NCBI RefSeq assembly: GCF_000003815.2
Contig: NC_049985.1
Location: 3,046,970-3,110,969, forward strand
DNA length: 64,000 nt
Direction of reading: 5' to 3'
Source of the DNA: Branchiostoma floridae
Lineage: Eukaryota; Chordata; Leptocardii; Amphioxiformes; Branchiostomatidae
Positions 43,909-56,340 of the stretch are shown here, one piece after another. Below the pieces are notes generated by a model. The model was not told where the DNA came from. It saw nothing but the letters and a program-made list of their open reading frames with translations, and did no database searches. Both the position numbers and the translations under genes were made by a program. Numbering within the stretch: the first letter of the stretch is position 1; the number at the start of each line of letters is the position of its first letter.

Positions 43909-45469
43909 ATGATGATCTCATACAGTAGTACAAGCAGGTGTAGTGCAGGTATTTCTGATTTTTATTTGTCAATTAACTAAAACTGTGTCAGCCCATGTAC
44001 TATCCACTAATTCGCTGTTTTGACCATATTTCACAACTCGCAGCACCTCCCAGTCCCTGTTACACTTGTAACACCCGCCCATCGATCTGTGTGGTATGAG
44101 GGAGCGGTCTCATTTCCCTTGATCACCTTTTGTCTTGACCCTGCCCCCATGACAGTGCCCTCCTGGACCCACAGCAAGGTCAATATTCAATTACAGCGAG
44201 AATTGGGGAAGCCCTAACCTGATTTGCTCATGCGGCGGTATTGATGTCCTTGGGTCCCAACATCAGACAATGAAGATCGCTCCTGACGAAGATTTCTTTT
44301 GTCCTCCAATCTCGTAAATCCTGGCTCGACCTTGAATTTACATTGGTAGATGTATTTTGTTCGTGACAGCAATGCTTCTTAGAGAGGTGGGTTGATCTGG
44401 GACTTGTAGCTCCTGGGTTTTAAAAAGGAGCCTTCGATTTCTTTTCTGATTCATTATCTCCTGGATCTTACAATTGACCTTGACTTTATCTTTTGTTCCA
44501 TCTGTGGACGTACCTTGCTTCTGACAGACGAAAGATGAGGCAATATACGACTTGTGGCAGCTCGGTTTTCAAAGCGGCCTTAGATGTCTTTTGTTTCCGT
44601 ATCTTGTAAATCTTCAGATCGATCTTGACTTTATCTTTTGTCTGATCTTAGGATCTGTCTTGTTATTGACAGCAATCCCTGTAAGAAAAATGAGCATATT
44701 TAGGACTTGTGGCTGCTCATTTCTGGAACATTCTTTTATTCTACTGAATAATTCCTTCCTGTACTTAAGGTATTGTTCTGAAGGGAGTGATCAAGTAACC
44801 CCGCATGACCCCACTGTCGAAATACCCGGAAAAATTAGGACCATAAAACCATTTGACAATCATTTGAACAAACGAAAGTCGATAATCCTTGATGTATATT
44901 GATGTCAACCTCATTTTGTGCGTTGTGTTTACATTTTTATAGCAGAAGAAAATAAATCTTATGGCATATGCTGATTGGATGAGAATGGGTCTTTGCAATC
45001 TGGTAGATTTTTTCGAGGTCAGTTTCAAAAGATTAATAGCTGTTCAATGAGGGCCGTGTGGAGCATTGTCCATTTCATGTGAATTATTTAGAGGAACCCC
45101 TCTTAAGCACTAACTATATTACCCTTTTGGTTCCGGCTGACTGACCAAACATACATGCACCGCATTTGTCGTGACAGTAAAGTGTTCGTGTATCACACCG
45201 GGTGTCATATATCAGCAAAGTGGTTTCCTGGTTCTAGGAACACCTGAGATTTATCATAAGGTCACAGAAGTTAAGTTAATGGATGACATTTTACGAAGAC
45301 CCCATGAGCGAAGACCCCATGAGCGGGGTAAAACAAGATCGGTAGCAAAATTTGTGACAAGAGTATGGAGATAAAGAGATGACATATGTTGGAACTATAT
45401 AAATGAAGTCAGTAACACAAAATATGATGCTGATAACAGGAAACAACAGGTTTAGAAAACGTTAAAAAG

Positions 45470-45785
45470 AAGGTTTTTGACCCAATTAAAAGTACAATGA
45501 CTGTGATACAGTCCACTTAGACATGCAGTATAGGAATTCAATGTATATCTTAAAATTCTACTTAAAAGCAGAAAGCAGTTTTTTGACCCAACAAAAAGTA
45601 TAATGACTGTGGTACGGTACTTTAAAATGCAGTGTAGGAATTTGATATAAGTCTTAAAATTCTACTCAAGCAGATAGTTTTTTGACCCAACGAAAAGTAT
45701 GATGGTTGCCAGTGGTATTGTCCACTTATTAGAAATGCAGTATAGCAATTCAATACAAATCTTAAAATTCTACTTAATAGGCAGT
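45470..45785. repeat. Three-copy tandem repeat, about 100-106 bp unit
   Basis: The anchor TTTTTGACCCAA occurs at 45474, 45580 and 45679. Units share AAAAGTAxxATGxxTG, ATGCAGTxTAGxAATT and CTTAAAATTCTACT. Non-coding minisatellite. Confidence 0.9.
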
Positions 45786-46143
45786 ATAAGCTATCAAGAG
45801 TAGTAAAACGTTTCAATCAAGTGTCTTGAAGTCAAGTTTTATTGCCAGTCATCTCTTCCACATCCCTTCCATGGCGATGTCTTGATCTGTGACAGCCTTT
45901 TAAGGAATAACAGCATCATTCCTGTGTACTTTTCCATTTTTTTAAAGCCTGGAAACTCTGGGAAAGTGGCCAAAATCAATGCCACTGCTGAAGGCGTCCA
46001 TAAAATGTAGTTGGGCAGCTTTACAAAAAGGGAATCCGAAGATGGGTATTAGGAACAGGGCTTACTTTTCCGTGATAAGGAGAGCGAAATTGGCAACCGG
46101 CCACCATTAAACTGCCAGGTGTGTGATTGTTGTTGAAACTCAG

Positions 46144-46690
46144 CAGGTCAACCATTCGAATTCATAATGGTAGCTCACCTATATCCCTGGGGTAACCTAT
46201 ATCCATTGTAAACTGGGTATCCACATTGTTCTTAAAAAGAACGGATAAAGGTTACCCTATGGATAAAGGTGAACTAGCGTTACATGTATGTAACTTGTAA
46301 GGGTTTGTACTGCATTGCAGTGCTTTTATTCCCAGTGGTGCCACCGAACTTGAACCCAGTGACACCAGCCTTATGAGTGCCACCTGATACAATGTAACGG
46401 TAAAGAGGACAATTTGGTGCTCCATTGCAAATATTTGGAATTCAGGGTTGTGCATGGCACAGCAGTCTTTGTAAGCCCACTTGTCAGTAGGTCAACCATT
46501 TGAATTCATATAGGTAAAGTTTCGTATGTACATTGCAGTGCTTCTATTCCCAGAGGTGCTGCCAAACTTGAACCCAGTACCATCCGATACAATGTAACGG
46601 AAAAGAGAAGATTGGTGCTCCATAGCAAATATTTGGAAATCAGGGTTATGCGTGGTACAGGAATGTTTCCAAGCAGTCTTTGTAACCCAG
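46144..46690. repeat. Tandem duplication, one copy carrying a transposon
   Basis: Unit 1 (46144-46490) and unit 2 (about 46491-46690) share GGTCAACCATT, ATTGCAGTGCTT, GATACAATGTAACGG, GGTGCTCCAT and GCAAATATTTGGAA. Unit 1 has a miniature element at 46165-46282 at a point where unit 2 has none, so unit 2 shows the approximate empty site. Confidence 0.85.
46165..46282. mobile_element. TA-target miniature element (family CTAGTTCACC), copy 1, short
   Basis: About 118 bp. The left end reads TAATGGTAGCTCACC and the right end AAAGGTGAACTAGCGTTA. The inner arms GGGGTAACCTATATCC and GGATAAAGGTTACCC pair. It is an internally deleted copy of the 219-bp family below. Confidence 0.75.
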
Positions 46691-46708
46691 CGGGAAAATA
46701 AAGACAAG

Positions 46709-46915
46709 TAACGCTGGGTCACCTTTATCCACCAGTAACCTATATTCGGTTTGTTAAAAAGCAGGATTTGTGGGGGATATCACGCCAATGGATGGTAGTT
46801 TCAAACTGCAATATTTTGAAGATAGTGCAACTTGAAACCACAGTCCGCCACCACCGTCTGCCTTTTGCAGACAACGGATATAGGTTACCCAGTGAATAAA
46901 GGTGAACTAGCGTTA
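46709..46915. mobile_element. TA-target miniature element (family CTAGTTCACC), copy 2
   Basis: A 207-bp element with left end TAACGCTGGGTCACCTTTAT and right end ATAAAGGTGAACTAGCGTTA. TA lies on both sides of the ACGCT...AGCGT core, compatible with a TA target duplication as in Tc1/mariner elements. Non-coding. Confidence 0.82.
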
Positions 46916-46970
46916 CATGTAAGAAATAGTGTCTTGGGCTGGACATCATCCTGAATCTGTTTCTAGGCTT

Positions 46971-47189
46971 TAACGCTAGTTCACCTTTATCTGCGGGGTA
47001 ACCTATATCCGTTGTTTGGCAAAACAGTGTATTTAGGCACATCAATTCGACGGGTGGTAGTTTTAAACTGCAATGTACTGAAAATATAGAAATTTTAAAC
47101 CAACGTCCGTCAACATGATATCCCCAAATACCCTGTTTTTAAAAGCAACGGATATAGGTTACCCAACGGATAAAGGTGAACTAGCGTTA
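46971..47189. mobile_element. TA-target miniature element (family CTAGTTCACC), copy 3
   Basis: A 219-bp element: left end TAACGCTAGTTCACCTTTAT, right end ATAAAGGTGAACTAGCGTTA, perfect inverted repeats, with the arms extending further (GGGGTAACCTATATCCGTTG against CAACGGATATAGGTTACCC). It is nearly identical to copy 4 at 59718. GGCTGGACAT occurs on both sides (about 46937 and 47199). Confidence 0.88.
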
Positions 47190-48469
47190 TAGCAGAGGCT
47201 GGACATTCATTGGAGGGCTGGGAAGACGTAAAGGATGTGTTGAATTACAACCTTAGGAGATTATTCTTGTTCGGAATGGAGGATAGAAGAGTAATTTCTC
47301 CCCCCAATAACAATCGATTCACGGTCAGGTGCAGGAGTACATGTGCTGGCTTCATCACCACTTCAAACTGGCTTCGTCTCAGGCACCTCCAATGATATTG
47401 AGTGGTTCAAGCAACAATCAGATACATACGAATGGCATGTACTGTATCAGTATTGTTTAGGCAGTATTGTAACTGCAGTTCTGCATATCGTACCAGGGTA
47501 TCTGTATCTGTATAGTCAGTTTAACCTCCCTTGTATCGCATCAGTTTCTGTATCTGTATTGCTTTCAGTTGTAGCCAGTATACATGTAACTGCTAACTTT
47601 TGTGTGAATGCCATTCGGTACCAGGGACAGACATAACAACGTGTAAATGTTAGTCAGTATAAGGCACAGTTACAATGCCAGAGTCCTATACAAATGTGTC
47701 TATGTCAATACTATTCAGTACCAGGGACAGATTCGGCATAACTCGCCAGCTTCCAGGTATGTTTAACATGTAGCAGCTGGTTACATTGAATGGCCTATCA
47801 CACCTAACCTTTGCTCATCTATCTGCGGACATTGTTTAAAGTTATCTAGCTATAATAGTGATGATGCTCCTTTTGTGCTTGGTTACAAATCAGTACAATG
47901 AGAAGCAACAGATTAAATTAATGTGGCCATATTAGATTTCGAGGCAACTTCTATTCAAAAGAAGTCTTGAAGGTTGAAATAATCAATATTCCAAGTTTGT
48001 TCAAAATGCTAACTAGAAACATTAGTTGCCGGTTTCAGCGGGACCCAGCACAGCAACCCAGCTTCTGCATAATTCATTCCCCGGTGATAGAGCACACCGC
48101 ATTTCGCCATCACTGTCAAGTTGTAAATGCGACCTGAAGAAGAGAAATGAGTAGGGAGGGACCCTGTGTGTTGGCGGCGGTTATGTCGGTTGTTAACAAG
48201 TTTCGTGTGGGACGCAGGTGCAGTCTGAACGTAACAACCACAGGATTTTACAAACGAGCAAGTCGCATGTTTGAATGTGAGAAGAAAGTAGTAGTAGTAT
48301 CAAGTATTTGATCATAACGTTAACAACCATGGGATTTTACAAACAAGCGGTTCGCATGTCTGTTTTGAATGTGAGAAAGATTGGTTAAATGTTTAGTAGC
48401 AGTAGTAGTATCCAGTATTTGATTATACTGCTGCTGGGATCCCTGAAACAGATTTGGACTTTGGTCAAT

Positions 48470-49240
48470 GTTTAAGTTATCCAAATTTATCAATGAAAAA
48501 TCTAAGTTGTTAAAGTTGTCAATTTGCGAATTTGATAAAGAAGAATAATGTCAAGGAATTGCTACGTTTTGGAAATAACAACTTAATTGTTGTCCAAAGT
48601 TATAAAAATGACATACATGCCAGATTCAAAATGATGGAAGAGAAATTGGAAAATTGTTGATCAATGAAAAATTGTGTCAAGTTGATTCAAGCAAGGAGGT
48701 TGAAAAGTTCAATGTGTCCATTAGCTTATCTGTCAAAAGAATGGTTCCGAAAATTACAGCTTCACTGTTTTGAAAGAAATCACGAAAATGACTGCCTTGC
48801 ATGCCACATCATAAAAGACGTGAAAATAATTGGAAAATTGTCAATCATTGAAAACTTAAAATTTGCTGAAGGTGTTGTTGATTTACAGATCTGACAAAAG
48901 GACAATCCCTACTGTTCGAAAATAACAACCAAGTAAAATTACTGCCTTGCATGCTAGATGTGAGCAAAATTGGTCAATTGTTGACAAATGAAAGGTGAAT
49001 AGTTCAAGGTTATGTAAACAGTAAATTGTCTGACTTGACAAGAGATGAATGGCTACATTTTGAAAATAACAGCTTTGCTGTTGTCTGATATTACGAGAAT
49101 GACTGCCTTGCATGCCAGGTTCAAATGTGAGAAAAATTGGTTAATTGCTAACTGATGAAAAATTTACACTCGCTGACAATGTCGATGCATCATAGGTTAT
49201 TTGCCAAGCTGACAATGGAAGAATGGCCATTGTAACGTAT
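48470..49240. repeat. Degenerate tandem array, unit about 150-157 bp
   Basis: ACTGCCTTGCATGC occurs at about 48790, 48941 and 49098, with a degenerate relative near 48600. Shared blocks include AAAATAACAxC and TTGxTxAATGAAAA. The array is AT-rich and old. Confidence 0.75.
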
Positions 49241-49317
49241 TCCTGGGGGGAAACTCAGCCTTCACCTAACCCTAGGCTACTCCAATTTAATTTGTTGGTT
49301 GTCAGATTTTTGCAAAA

Positions 49318-49479
49318 TACTGTAAATGCATTTAAAATCGCGGGGATTTAATTTCATGGTAGTGGGGAAAAGGGACTGTTCACAGTGGTACGTTAGTGGT
49401 AGCACCCTGCACTGTAGTCTCTTAATGGCATGGAAAAATGTTTGCAGTGGTTACCACGAAAATGTCTGCATTTACAGTA
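49318..49479. mobile_element. 162-bp miniature element with TACTGTAAATGCA ends
   Basis: Perfect 13-bp inverted termini TACTGTAAATGCA and TGCATTTACAGTA. The interior contains GCACTGTAGTCTC and GGCATGGAAAAATG, which recur inverted in the copy at 63833. The outer TA pairs suggest a TA target. Non-coding. Confidence 0.8.
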
Positions 49480-49739
49480 TCTCCTCCCCAGAGCTGTGTG
49501 TACCATTTAGATTCTGTTTTCCAAGTTGACCTTACAGTTTGCAATCATTTTCTTAAATCTCAGAACCAACTGATCAAATTAGTGTGGCCCTGACGTTGAA
49601 CGTGCCGAGCTTGATTGGGTCTTGAACTTCTGGAGTCCGGATATCTCCTCTCTATTCTAACCCAATAAAAGAGAGAGAAATACGCGTGTTGGTTCAGGTT
49701 TTACGAGATTGGTGGATTTCCACCATACATTATTCATCG

Positions 49740-50260
49740 GTCCTCGGCACTTGTTAAGTTCAATTTCCAACCAAGTTTCGTGGGCTGGCTGTAACCACTT
49801 TTATAACCTCTTTATCTATTGATTCATGAGAAGTTGCACTCATATAATGAACAGGGAAGTGGATTCATTTCTGTCCTCTTCATTATTTGGCACATTTGGT
49901 TATTTTTAACTAGGTTGGCAGTTGGCACAAGTTCAATTCGTAAGCTTTGAAACAACCTTTTTGGATTGGCTTTTTTTTATAACCTTTTCCTTTTTGATTC
50001 CCTAAATGTTGCGCTTCAACTATGAAAAGGACTAAATAAAAGGTAAATTAATTTCTGTTGCACATTTGCTGGGTATCAAAACAAAAAATTTTATTTTCCA
50101 ACTTTACTTAGATTGGCTCTATAACCTTTGCATAACCTCTCTTTGCAACCCCTAATTGCTATAAAAGTTCATCATCCAAGTTTCTATTGAACTGGAATTA
50201 GCATGAATTAGTATTTGCATCTAAATCAATGACTATAATTGGGTATATTTGGAGATAAAA
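49740..50260. repeat. Degenerate tandem repeat, about three units
   Basis: GGCTxTxxxTTTATAACCTxTTxCT-like blocks occur near 49785, 49967 and 50115, followed in the first two by TTGATTC and by TAAxTTCTGT. Units are about 150-180 bp. AT-rich. Confidence 0.55.
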
Positions 50261-50661
50261 GAAGTTTCCATTCCATGTAAATTGTCTGTCAAACTGCGTT
50301 TGAACGTCCATATATCAGTGGCCCTCCTGTAGCTTTTCCAATAAGCCAATGTATGCAGATGAGGCTGGATTAATGCTTCAAATAAGGCAAAAATGACAGG
50401 AGAATTATAGATTACAGTTATATGCTAACTTCTTTTCGCTCAGAGGTAATTATGTTACCACCCTGGTTTACTTTTGCGAACACTGCTGAGCAACAGGGTC
50501 GCAACTTTTGGGCAAATTCAATTCTGGAGTGTGGGATTGAAAGCTTAATTTCATCCCCAAGGTTCTAGTTTTGTATGGATATATAAAGTTGTCTTCTTCT
50601 CTTTAATATATAGGATGCACTTGTTGGCTTGTCCCATTTCTAGTTGAATGAACCTAGAGAA

Positions 50662-50877
50662 GTCAGTAAAACCTGTACAAGTGACCACCTCTACATAAGA
50701 ACCACCTTGCCATTGATATACAGGCAAACCTGTACATAAAGACTACCTGGCCTTGTGACCAATTCTGATAATTTTTGTATTAGTACTTTCTCCCATTTAA
50801 TCCAGTCTATAGTGGCCACCTGTCCAAATAGACCAGGTTTTCTTGGTCTCCTGTCTTATTGGGCAGGTTTGACTAAT
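50662..50877 (-). repeat. Dispersed repeat P, copy 8
   Basis: AAACCTGTACAAGTGACCAC at the left, with a second AACCTGTACATAAAGACTAC module inside, then CCAGTCTATAGTGGCCACCT and GACCAGGTTTTCTTGGTCTC at the right. As in copy 5, the end module is duplicated. Confidence 0.82.
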
Positions 50878-51220
50878 CAAAGGGAGGTTGAAATTGTGCA
50901 GTGAGTTGGAACAGTGCAGTGAGTTCAGAATGGATATAGCTTAGCCCACGCACACTGGGACACACATGCCTACACTTAATGACGTATGACACTACATCAA
51001 TCCCTCTGATTGAAGGGGGGCGTCTGTGTAATAAAACTTGTAATGAAGATTAAGTATCGACCTGTCAACAGGGTGATCAAATGAAGATATCATGTATCAT
51101 TAGCGAAACTGTTATGGATGAAGCATCCATGAAACATGAGAGGTATTTAAAATTTATGGTCCAAAATGTTGATTTACATCTCATTTATTATATTTTTCCA
51201 TATATTCAGTTGTAGTTTTA

Positions 51221-51399
51221 TAATCCTGTACAAGTGTCCACTTCTACATGATTATATAAGTACTGCCTGGCCAGTGTGACAAGTTTGTCATGATGATTTT
51301 TCTGTTGACATAAGCATTAAGTGTACAGTGACTACAAGTGTCCACATAGACTATAAATTTATTGGTCTCCTGGGTGGTTTGGGGCAGTTTTGACTCTGT
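51221..51399 (-). repeat. Dispersed repeat P, copy 9
   Basis: CCTGTACAAGTGTCCACTTC at the left, GACATAAGCATTAAG in the middle, and ATTTATTGGTCTCCTGGGTG near the right end. It lies about 350 bp from copy 8 in the same orientation. Confidence 0.78.
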
Positions 51400-52740
51400 A
51401 TTAAAATTGTGAAAATGAAAAAAAAAGTTGAAGGCTGTCAGAACAGCAGATAGCTTAGGATTGGACAAGTCACTGGCCCAATTGTCCCGGGGCAAGTGAA
51501 AGTGCTGATCAGGCAAGAGCATATCCTACAGTACTTGCCTACTTGATCAGGCAAGTAAGATTTCTCCATGAGTGAGATTTTGATATACTTGTTACTTTTC
51601 AGTCATGGCATCAAGCATTGGTCAACACATAAAAATAGAGCAAATGTTAAAAGAATTCCATTGCTGCAAGTTGCAATACATAGAAACATTTTCACTTTGG
51701 GAAAGTAAAAAAAGTTGGTTTGGGCAAGTAAATATTTTATGTTGTCTGACAGGACTTAGTGAATTGTAAAAAAACTTGTCCAACCCTGTAGCTGCTTGCA
51801 AAATGGCCATACATCTACCCAGTTTCCCAGAGTGGTGATTACCAGGCACAATTAGGAAGAACAAGGCACCGACGATTTATCACGGACGCATAAAATCAAT
51901 GAGGGTGTGCCGAAAGGGATGCCGTGGGTTGGAGGGTCGATCTGATTGACTGGCTGTCTGCGTACAGTTATGATGGTTCACTTCATTTCTTCTCTCTTGT
52001 TAGGGACTTGTGAAATATGTTACCAATATTCCGATGGTAGTTATAAACTGTGCTATACAAGTGTACACAAGTTATGATTTAGCTTTGGTAGTGTGGATTT
52101 TATAGCCTACTGTTCTGCTGTAAGATAGTACGTTACAGGGGAGGGGGTGCACTAAGTTGGAACAGATTGTTTTTCTGATCTTATTATGCATAATTACGCT
52201 GTGTTTGTTGCTAATTAGAAAGGTAAAAGAACCAAGTGCATTCCCACAACTGTCTTTTGCATTCACAATATCATTCTTTTATTGATTTGGAAATATTATA
52301 TCTAGTTTTTGTATGCATATTAAACTTTCTTGTGCAAAGCATTTGGATCTATGCTTTACAAATGATAAAGTTAACAAGTTAACCAACACAAAACTGGCAC
52401 CATAGCTTATACTTGTTATTGCCTGGTACAGATTTGTGGGGAGAAATGTTTGGGCCGTGTAGACAGCCCCTAAAGAACACCCAATCCATTCCCTTTGAAC
52501 TTGGCAGGGCAATTAGGACGCACGTTATTTATAGCGGCCGAGACGAACCCCAGAACTTCGGCTCTTAAGGAAATCCATCCGGACTTGGAAGGAAGGAAGA
52601 GAGGACATAATTCTGTAGCCTCCTTAATGGGACCCGTTTTATGGTAATGGCTTTTCTGGGGCCGACCTGAACACATATCATTGCATGGATCTTCCCTAAT
52701 ACCCAATCTGTGTCGGCCGGGCCACTGATCACTTGTCATT

Positions 52741-53060
52741 ATCGGTCGCTTTCTGGAGTCTCTCGCTGTTAGAGGGTTCTACTGTAAGCTGGGAAATATT
52801 CACATGGAGGAAAATGTGGTTGAGTTGTCTGTTAAAGGTTTCTACAATCTACTGCAAATTGGTATTTCTGGATTCTCTTGCTGTTAGCTGGTTTTACCGT
52901 AAGCTGGGAAATATTCACAGGGAGGAAAACATGCTCTGTTAAGGGTTTCTGATTTCTACTGCAAATTGGGCAATATCGAGAGACAAAAATTACTGTTTAG
53001 TATATCTAAAAGTTTTACCCCTAATTGGAATATATCAGCAGGGAGGAAAATTCTCCTTCT
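52741..53060. repeat. Tandem repeat, about 115-bp unit
   Basis: GTAAGCTGGGAAATATTCAC occurs at 52784 and 52899, preceded in both by TCTxGCTGTTAG and followed by GGGAGGAAAA or GGAGGAAAA. A third diverged unit is at about 53007-53051. Confidence 0.85.
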
Positions 53061-53479
53061 TCCAGAAGTACATTGGAATGTTTGCTAGACAGAGTGAAAA
53101 AAAAACTAAATTAATGTCTATTAAGTCTTCTATTCAGCAGTGGTTGGAAATTGCCGTAAAGGAGTGCCTTTCATGAGAAACATTTTTTTTTCAAACCTTT
53201 CAAGTAGATGTAGGTGAGAACTTCAGAGTATACATTATCAAGCCAACTCTTAACTCTTACAAAAAGTGCTTAGGGCTTTGTGTATCATAGTCTGTTCAAT
53301 GCCTTTGATGGTAAGAAATTGCATTACAGTATAGATAAATTTACTGTGGTAGCATGCAATACAGGCATAAAACCTACAGGGAAGAAAGAAATCTGAAGCG
53401 ACCATTACTTTTACATTAGTAGAGATATGATTTAAGTCAGGCCCCTGTAGGCTGATTTGGTTGCAACAGTAATGCACTT

Positions 53480-54110
53480 GTGTCTTTGAAGAAGAATTGT
53501 TTCTTGAAAACATAGTAATAAAAGTAATGGATATAGAAGGTTACTTAAGGTTGGTAATGCATTGAAGCAATTTGAGAGCTGCCATTAGTTCTCATATGAA
53601 TTATGTAAGGGCATTACAGTTCATCTTGATGAAGTTAGAACTTACAGAAATGTACTTGTTTCTTGAAAAGGTTATAATCTACAAAGGCAGGTTACTTGCG
53701 GTTAGCAATACTTCTATGCAAGACGTATTGGCCATTAGTTCTGTAATGATCTAAGTAAGAATTTTATAATTCATGAAGTTAGAAGTTATAGTAGTGCAGA
53801 TATATTTAGATGAAGGATTGTTTCTTCAAAAGGTTATAATCCACAAAGGCAGGTTACTTGCGGTTAGCAATACTTCTATGCAAGACAGATATGCTATTAG
53901 TTCTGATAGCATCAAAGTAAGGGTTTTATAATTCATGAAGTTAGAAGTTACAGTAGCGCAGATATATTTAGATGAAGGATTGTTTCTTTCAAAGTTGTAA
54001 TCCCTAAAGACAAGTTACTCTAGGTTAACGATTCGTGTACGCAAGACAGAGATTTGCGTATTAGCCTTATATTTTATCCTGATCCGGTTTGAACGTACAG
54101 TAATGCACTT
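53480..54110. repeat. Four-copy tandem repeat, 151-162 bp unit
   Basis: GGTTACTT or close variants lie at 53539, 53690, 53852 and 54012. Units share GTTAGCAATACTTCTATGCA, TGAAGTTAGAA and TTGTTTCTT. The middle two units are the most alike. Confidence 0.9.
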
Positions 54111-54903
54111 GTGAAAGATTATTCTTTTGAGTCCCAATAGGGAGTGGAATAAGGATGCCCTTCATTTCTTATTCATCATGTAGAGTGTCTTTAAGGGTGA
54201 GGGCCATGAGGCTATTATTCCTTCTCAAGTCGCGAGCTAGGCCAAAGTAGATCAGTACAGCGGTTCATAGATTAATATCTTTAATTAGAAAATCAATATG
54301 ACTTTCGTTGATTATGACAGTGAATAAAACATGATTAACACTCCCCTGTGATAGGTGATGAAGTCAATCAGTGTAATCTTGATATTAAGGGTATTATTGG
54401 CAGTGCGTTAAGGAACATCTATTTTGGTTTTTCTTGAAGTCTGCCCGCTTGATTGCACTCCAACACACAGAATGTAACATGTCGTGCGTGTACTGTACAT
54501 ACTGGGCCCTATTGGAAATCAACCTTTTTAAGTTGAAGGGGCAAGTCAGTTGTTTAGATGAAATGAATAGATAAATAGTCCTTTGAAGCGGAACTCCTTT
54601 GAAAGGTAATTTTTAGATCATCTATTTTATCAGAAACATCTAAGACATGTCTTGTAATGTCTTAAGAGGTACTGTGCTCTGAAGTGTCACCCCCAGGTGT
54701 TTTCTCAAGTGGTAAAATGACAAAAACGACCATTATCCGTTTCTCAGAAACGTTTCTAGGTCAGATGCGCAGGGAGAGAAGTGAGGAAAGAGTGATAGAT
54801 GACGTATTAGACCAGGAGACAGTTTAAGATGGTATCGTAGACAGTCCATAGACCACCGAAATGAGTCTGAGCTGGTCCAGTGGAGGACTGATATGGTCTC
54901 ATT

Positions 54904-55110
54904 ACAGGGCTTGAAATACCACCTGCATATGCAGGTTACTGCTGGTAAGATTGGAGCTGTGCAGGTATTGCTGGTGTCTACCTGCACTGGTCCATGTACT
55001 GGGTATATACAGGTTAGTGCAGGTAAAATTGGAGCTGTGCAGGTATTTCTGGTGTCTACCATACCTGCACCCAATCTGCACTGGTCCATGTACTGGGTTT
55101 TATACATAAA
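54904..55110. repeat. GCAGGTA dispersed repeat, copy 2 (tandem)
   Basis: Starts CAGGGCTTGAAATACCACCT. The module ATTGGAGCTGTGCAGGTATT ... TGGTGTCTACC ... CTGCACTGGTCCATGTACTG occurs twice. It is related to 14348-14460. Confidence 0.75.
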
Positions 55111-55141
55111 TGTCTTATGATGAAGGTGTATGGAGATTGTT

Positions 55142-55790
55142 ACCTTTGCCAGAATGGCTAAGGTTATGTTTTCGGTTTGGTGGTGTGGTTCTCCCCGTTT
55201 GTGAGCAGCATAACTCGAGAGGACTTCGATGGATGCAGCTGATATTTGGTGGGTGGGTAGGGGTGTGGAAGACGAAGGTCGAGTTCGATAATGGGCCTCC
55301 TAGCGGCTTGCTAAGGTACTGCAGCAGGACCTGCATGCTTGATATCTCGCGTTCTGGACATGCTGCGGTCGTGATTTTTGAGCGTTAGGGAACCCTTAAA
55401 GCAGGGAGTGATTGCTGCGAGTATGGGCCCCCTAGCGGCTTTCATGGAAGTGCAGGCGCCGGTTTAATTGCAAACTTTTGTCTGCGGACAGCATAACTCG
55501 AGAAGACTTTGACGGATGCAGCTGGTATTTGGTGGGTGGGTAGGGGTCTGGGAAACGAAGGGGGAGTTCGATAATGGGCCCCCTAGCGGCTTCCCTTGGT
55601 ACTGCAGCGCAACTTCCGGGTGTGTTTTTCCATCTTCTGAACATGGTATGGCCACGAGTTTCGGGTGTTAGATAGCTGTTGTGCTCAGGAGTTAGTGACA
55701 TAAGTTTGGGCCCCCTAGCGGCTAGTGTAGGGATAGCAGGGGCATTCTTGTCGAAAACTTCTGTCAGTACAACCCCACTCCACCTTAGCA
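55142..55790. mobile_element. Helitron2/Helentron-like element Y, truncated copy
   Basis: Starts directly after TT with the hairpin ACCTTTGCCAGAATGGCTAAGGT-type end (55142-55164). Two tandem modules follow, about 283 bp apart (CAGCATAACTCGAGA near 55207 and 55490). Each has ATTTGGTGGGTGGGTAGGGG and two GGGCCxCCTAGCGGC cores, at about 55292, 55425, 55576 and 55709. The right part resembles the reverse of element X (41150-41400). The distal CTAG end is missing. Confidence 0.6.
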
Positions 55791-56079
55791 GCTGTCAGCA
55801 CAGTTGAGGGGTTCCTGGTCCATGAATAATGGACTGGCCTATGATCAGTCAGTACTGTGAGCAACCTGATATTTCAGAGGTGTAAAGGTCAGACCTTGCA
55901 AATGTGTTAGTTGACCCTTAGGCCATATGATCAACTTGGCAAGCCAAAATGATGGGCTTATGTACATAACAACAGTCTTAGTCTGTATTCTTCTCCTTCC
56001 TTTGAGTTTGAGAGGTCAAGGTACACTGTCATCTCTCTTTTCACTACATGGTCTCAATTTGAGCTGTCCTTGCAGTAGT

Positions 56080-56340
56080 CTTTTAAAAGCCATTTTCAGT
56101 CTCAAAGCCTTCATGCATTCAAGTCTGTCTCCAAAGAGTCAGCTTGAACTATGTAGAACATGTATCTTACCTTTTATATCATATGGTTGTGAGATTTGGG
56201 GCAGAGCTAATTCAGAAGACAATTGCCCAGCAGAAATTACACGGAGGTGATTTTGTGGAAAATCTTTTGGGTGTACATAGAGATACAAGGAACATGAGGT
56301 AGTAGAGCAGAGCTTGGGACATTGTTCCCAATTGACTTAC
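56080..56340 (+). pseudogene. Decayed LINE reverse-transcriptase fragment
   Basis: The frame from about 56080 encodes AIFSLKAF ... LELCRTCILPFISYGCEIWG, matching the end of the reverse transcriptase of non-LTR retrotransposons of the CR1/L2/jockey type, where (L/I)xPxxxYGxExWG is conserved. After a stop near 56250 the same frame continues with LLGVHRDTRN, the next conserved block of such proteins, then several more stops. It is a short 5'-truncated remnant without the catalytic Asp motif, so it is dead. Confidence 0.7.
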
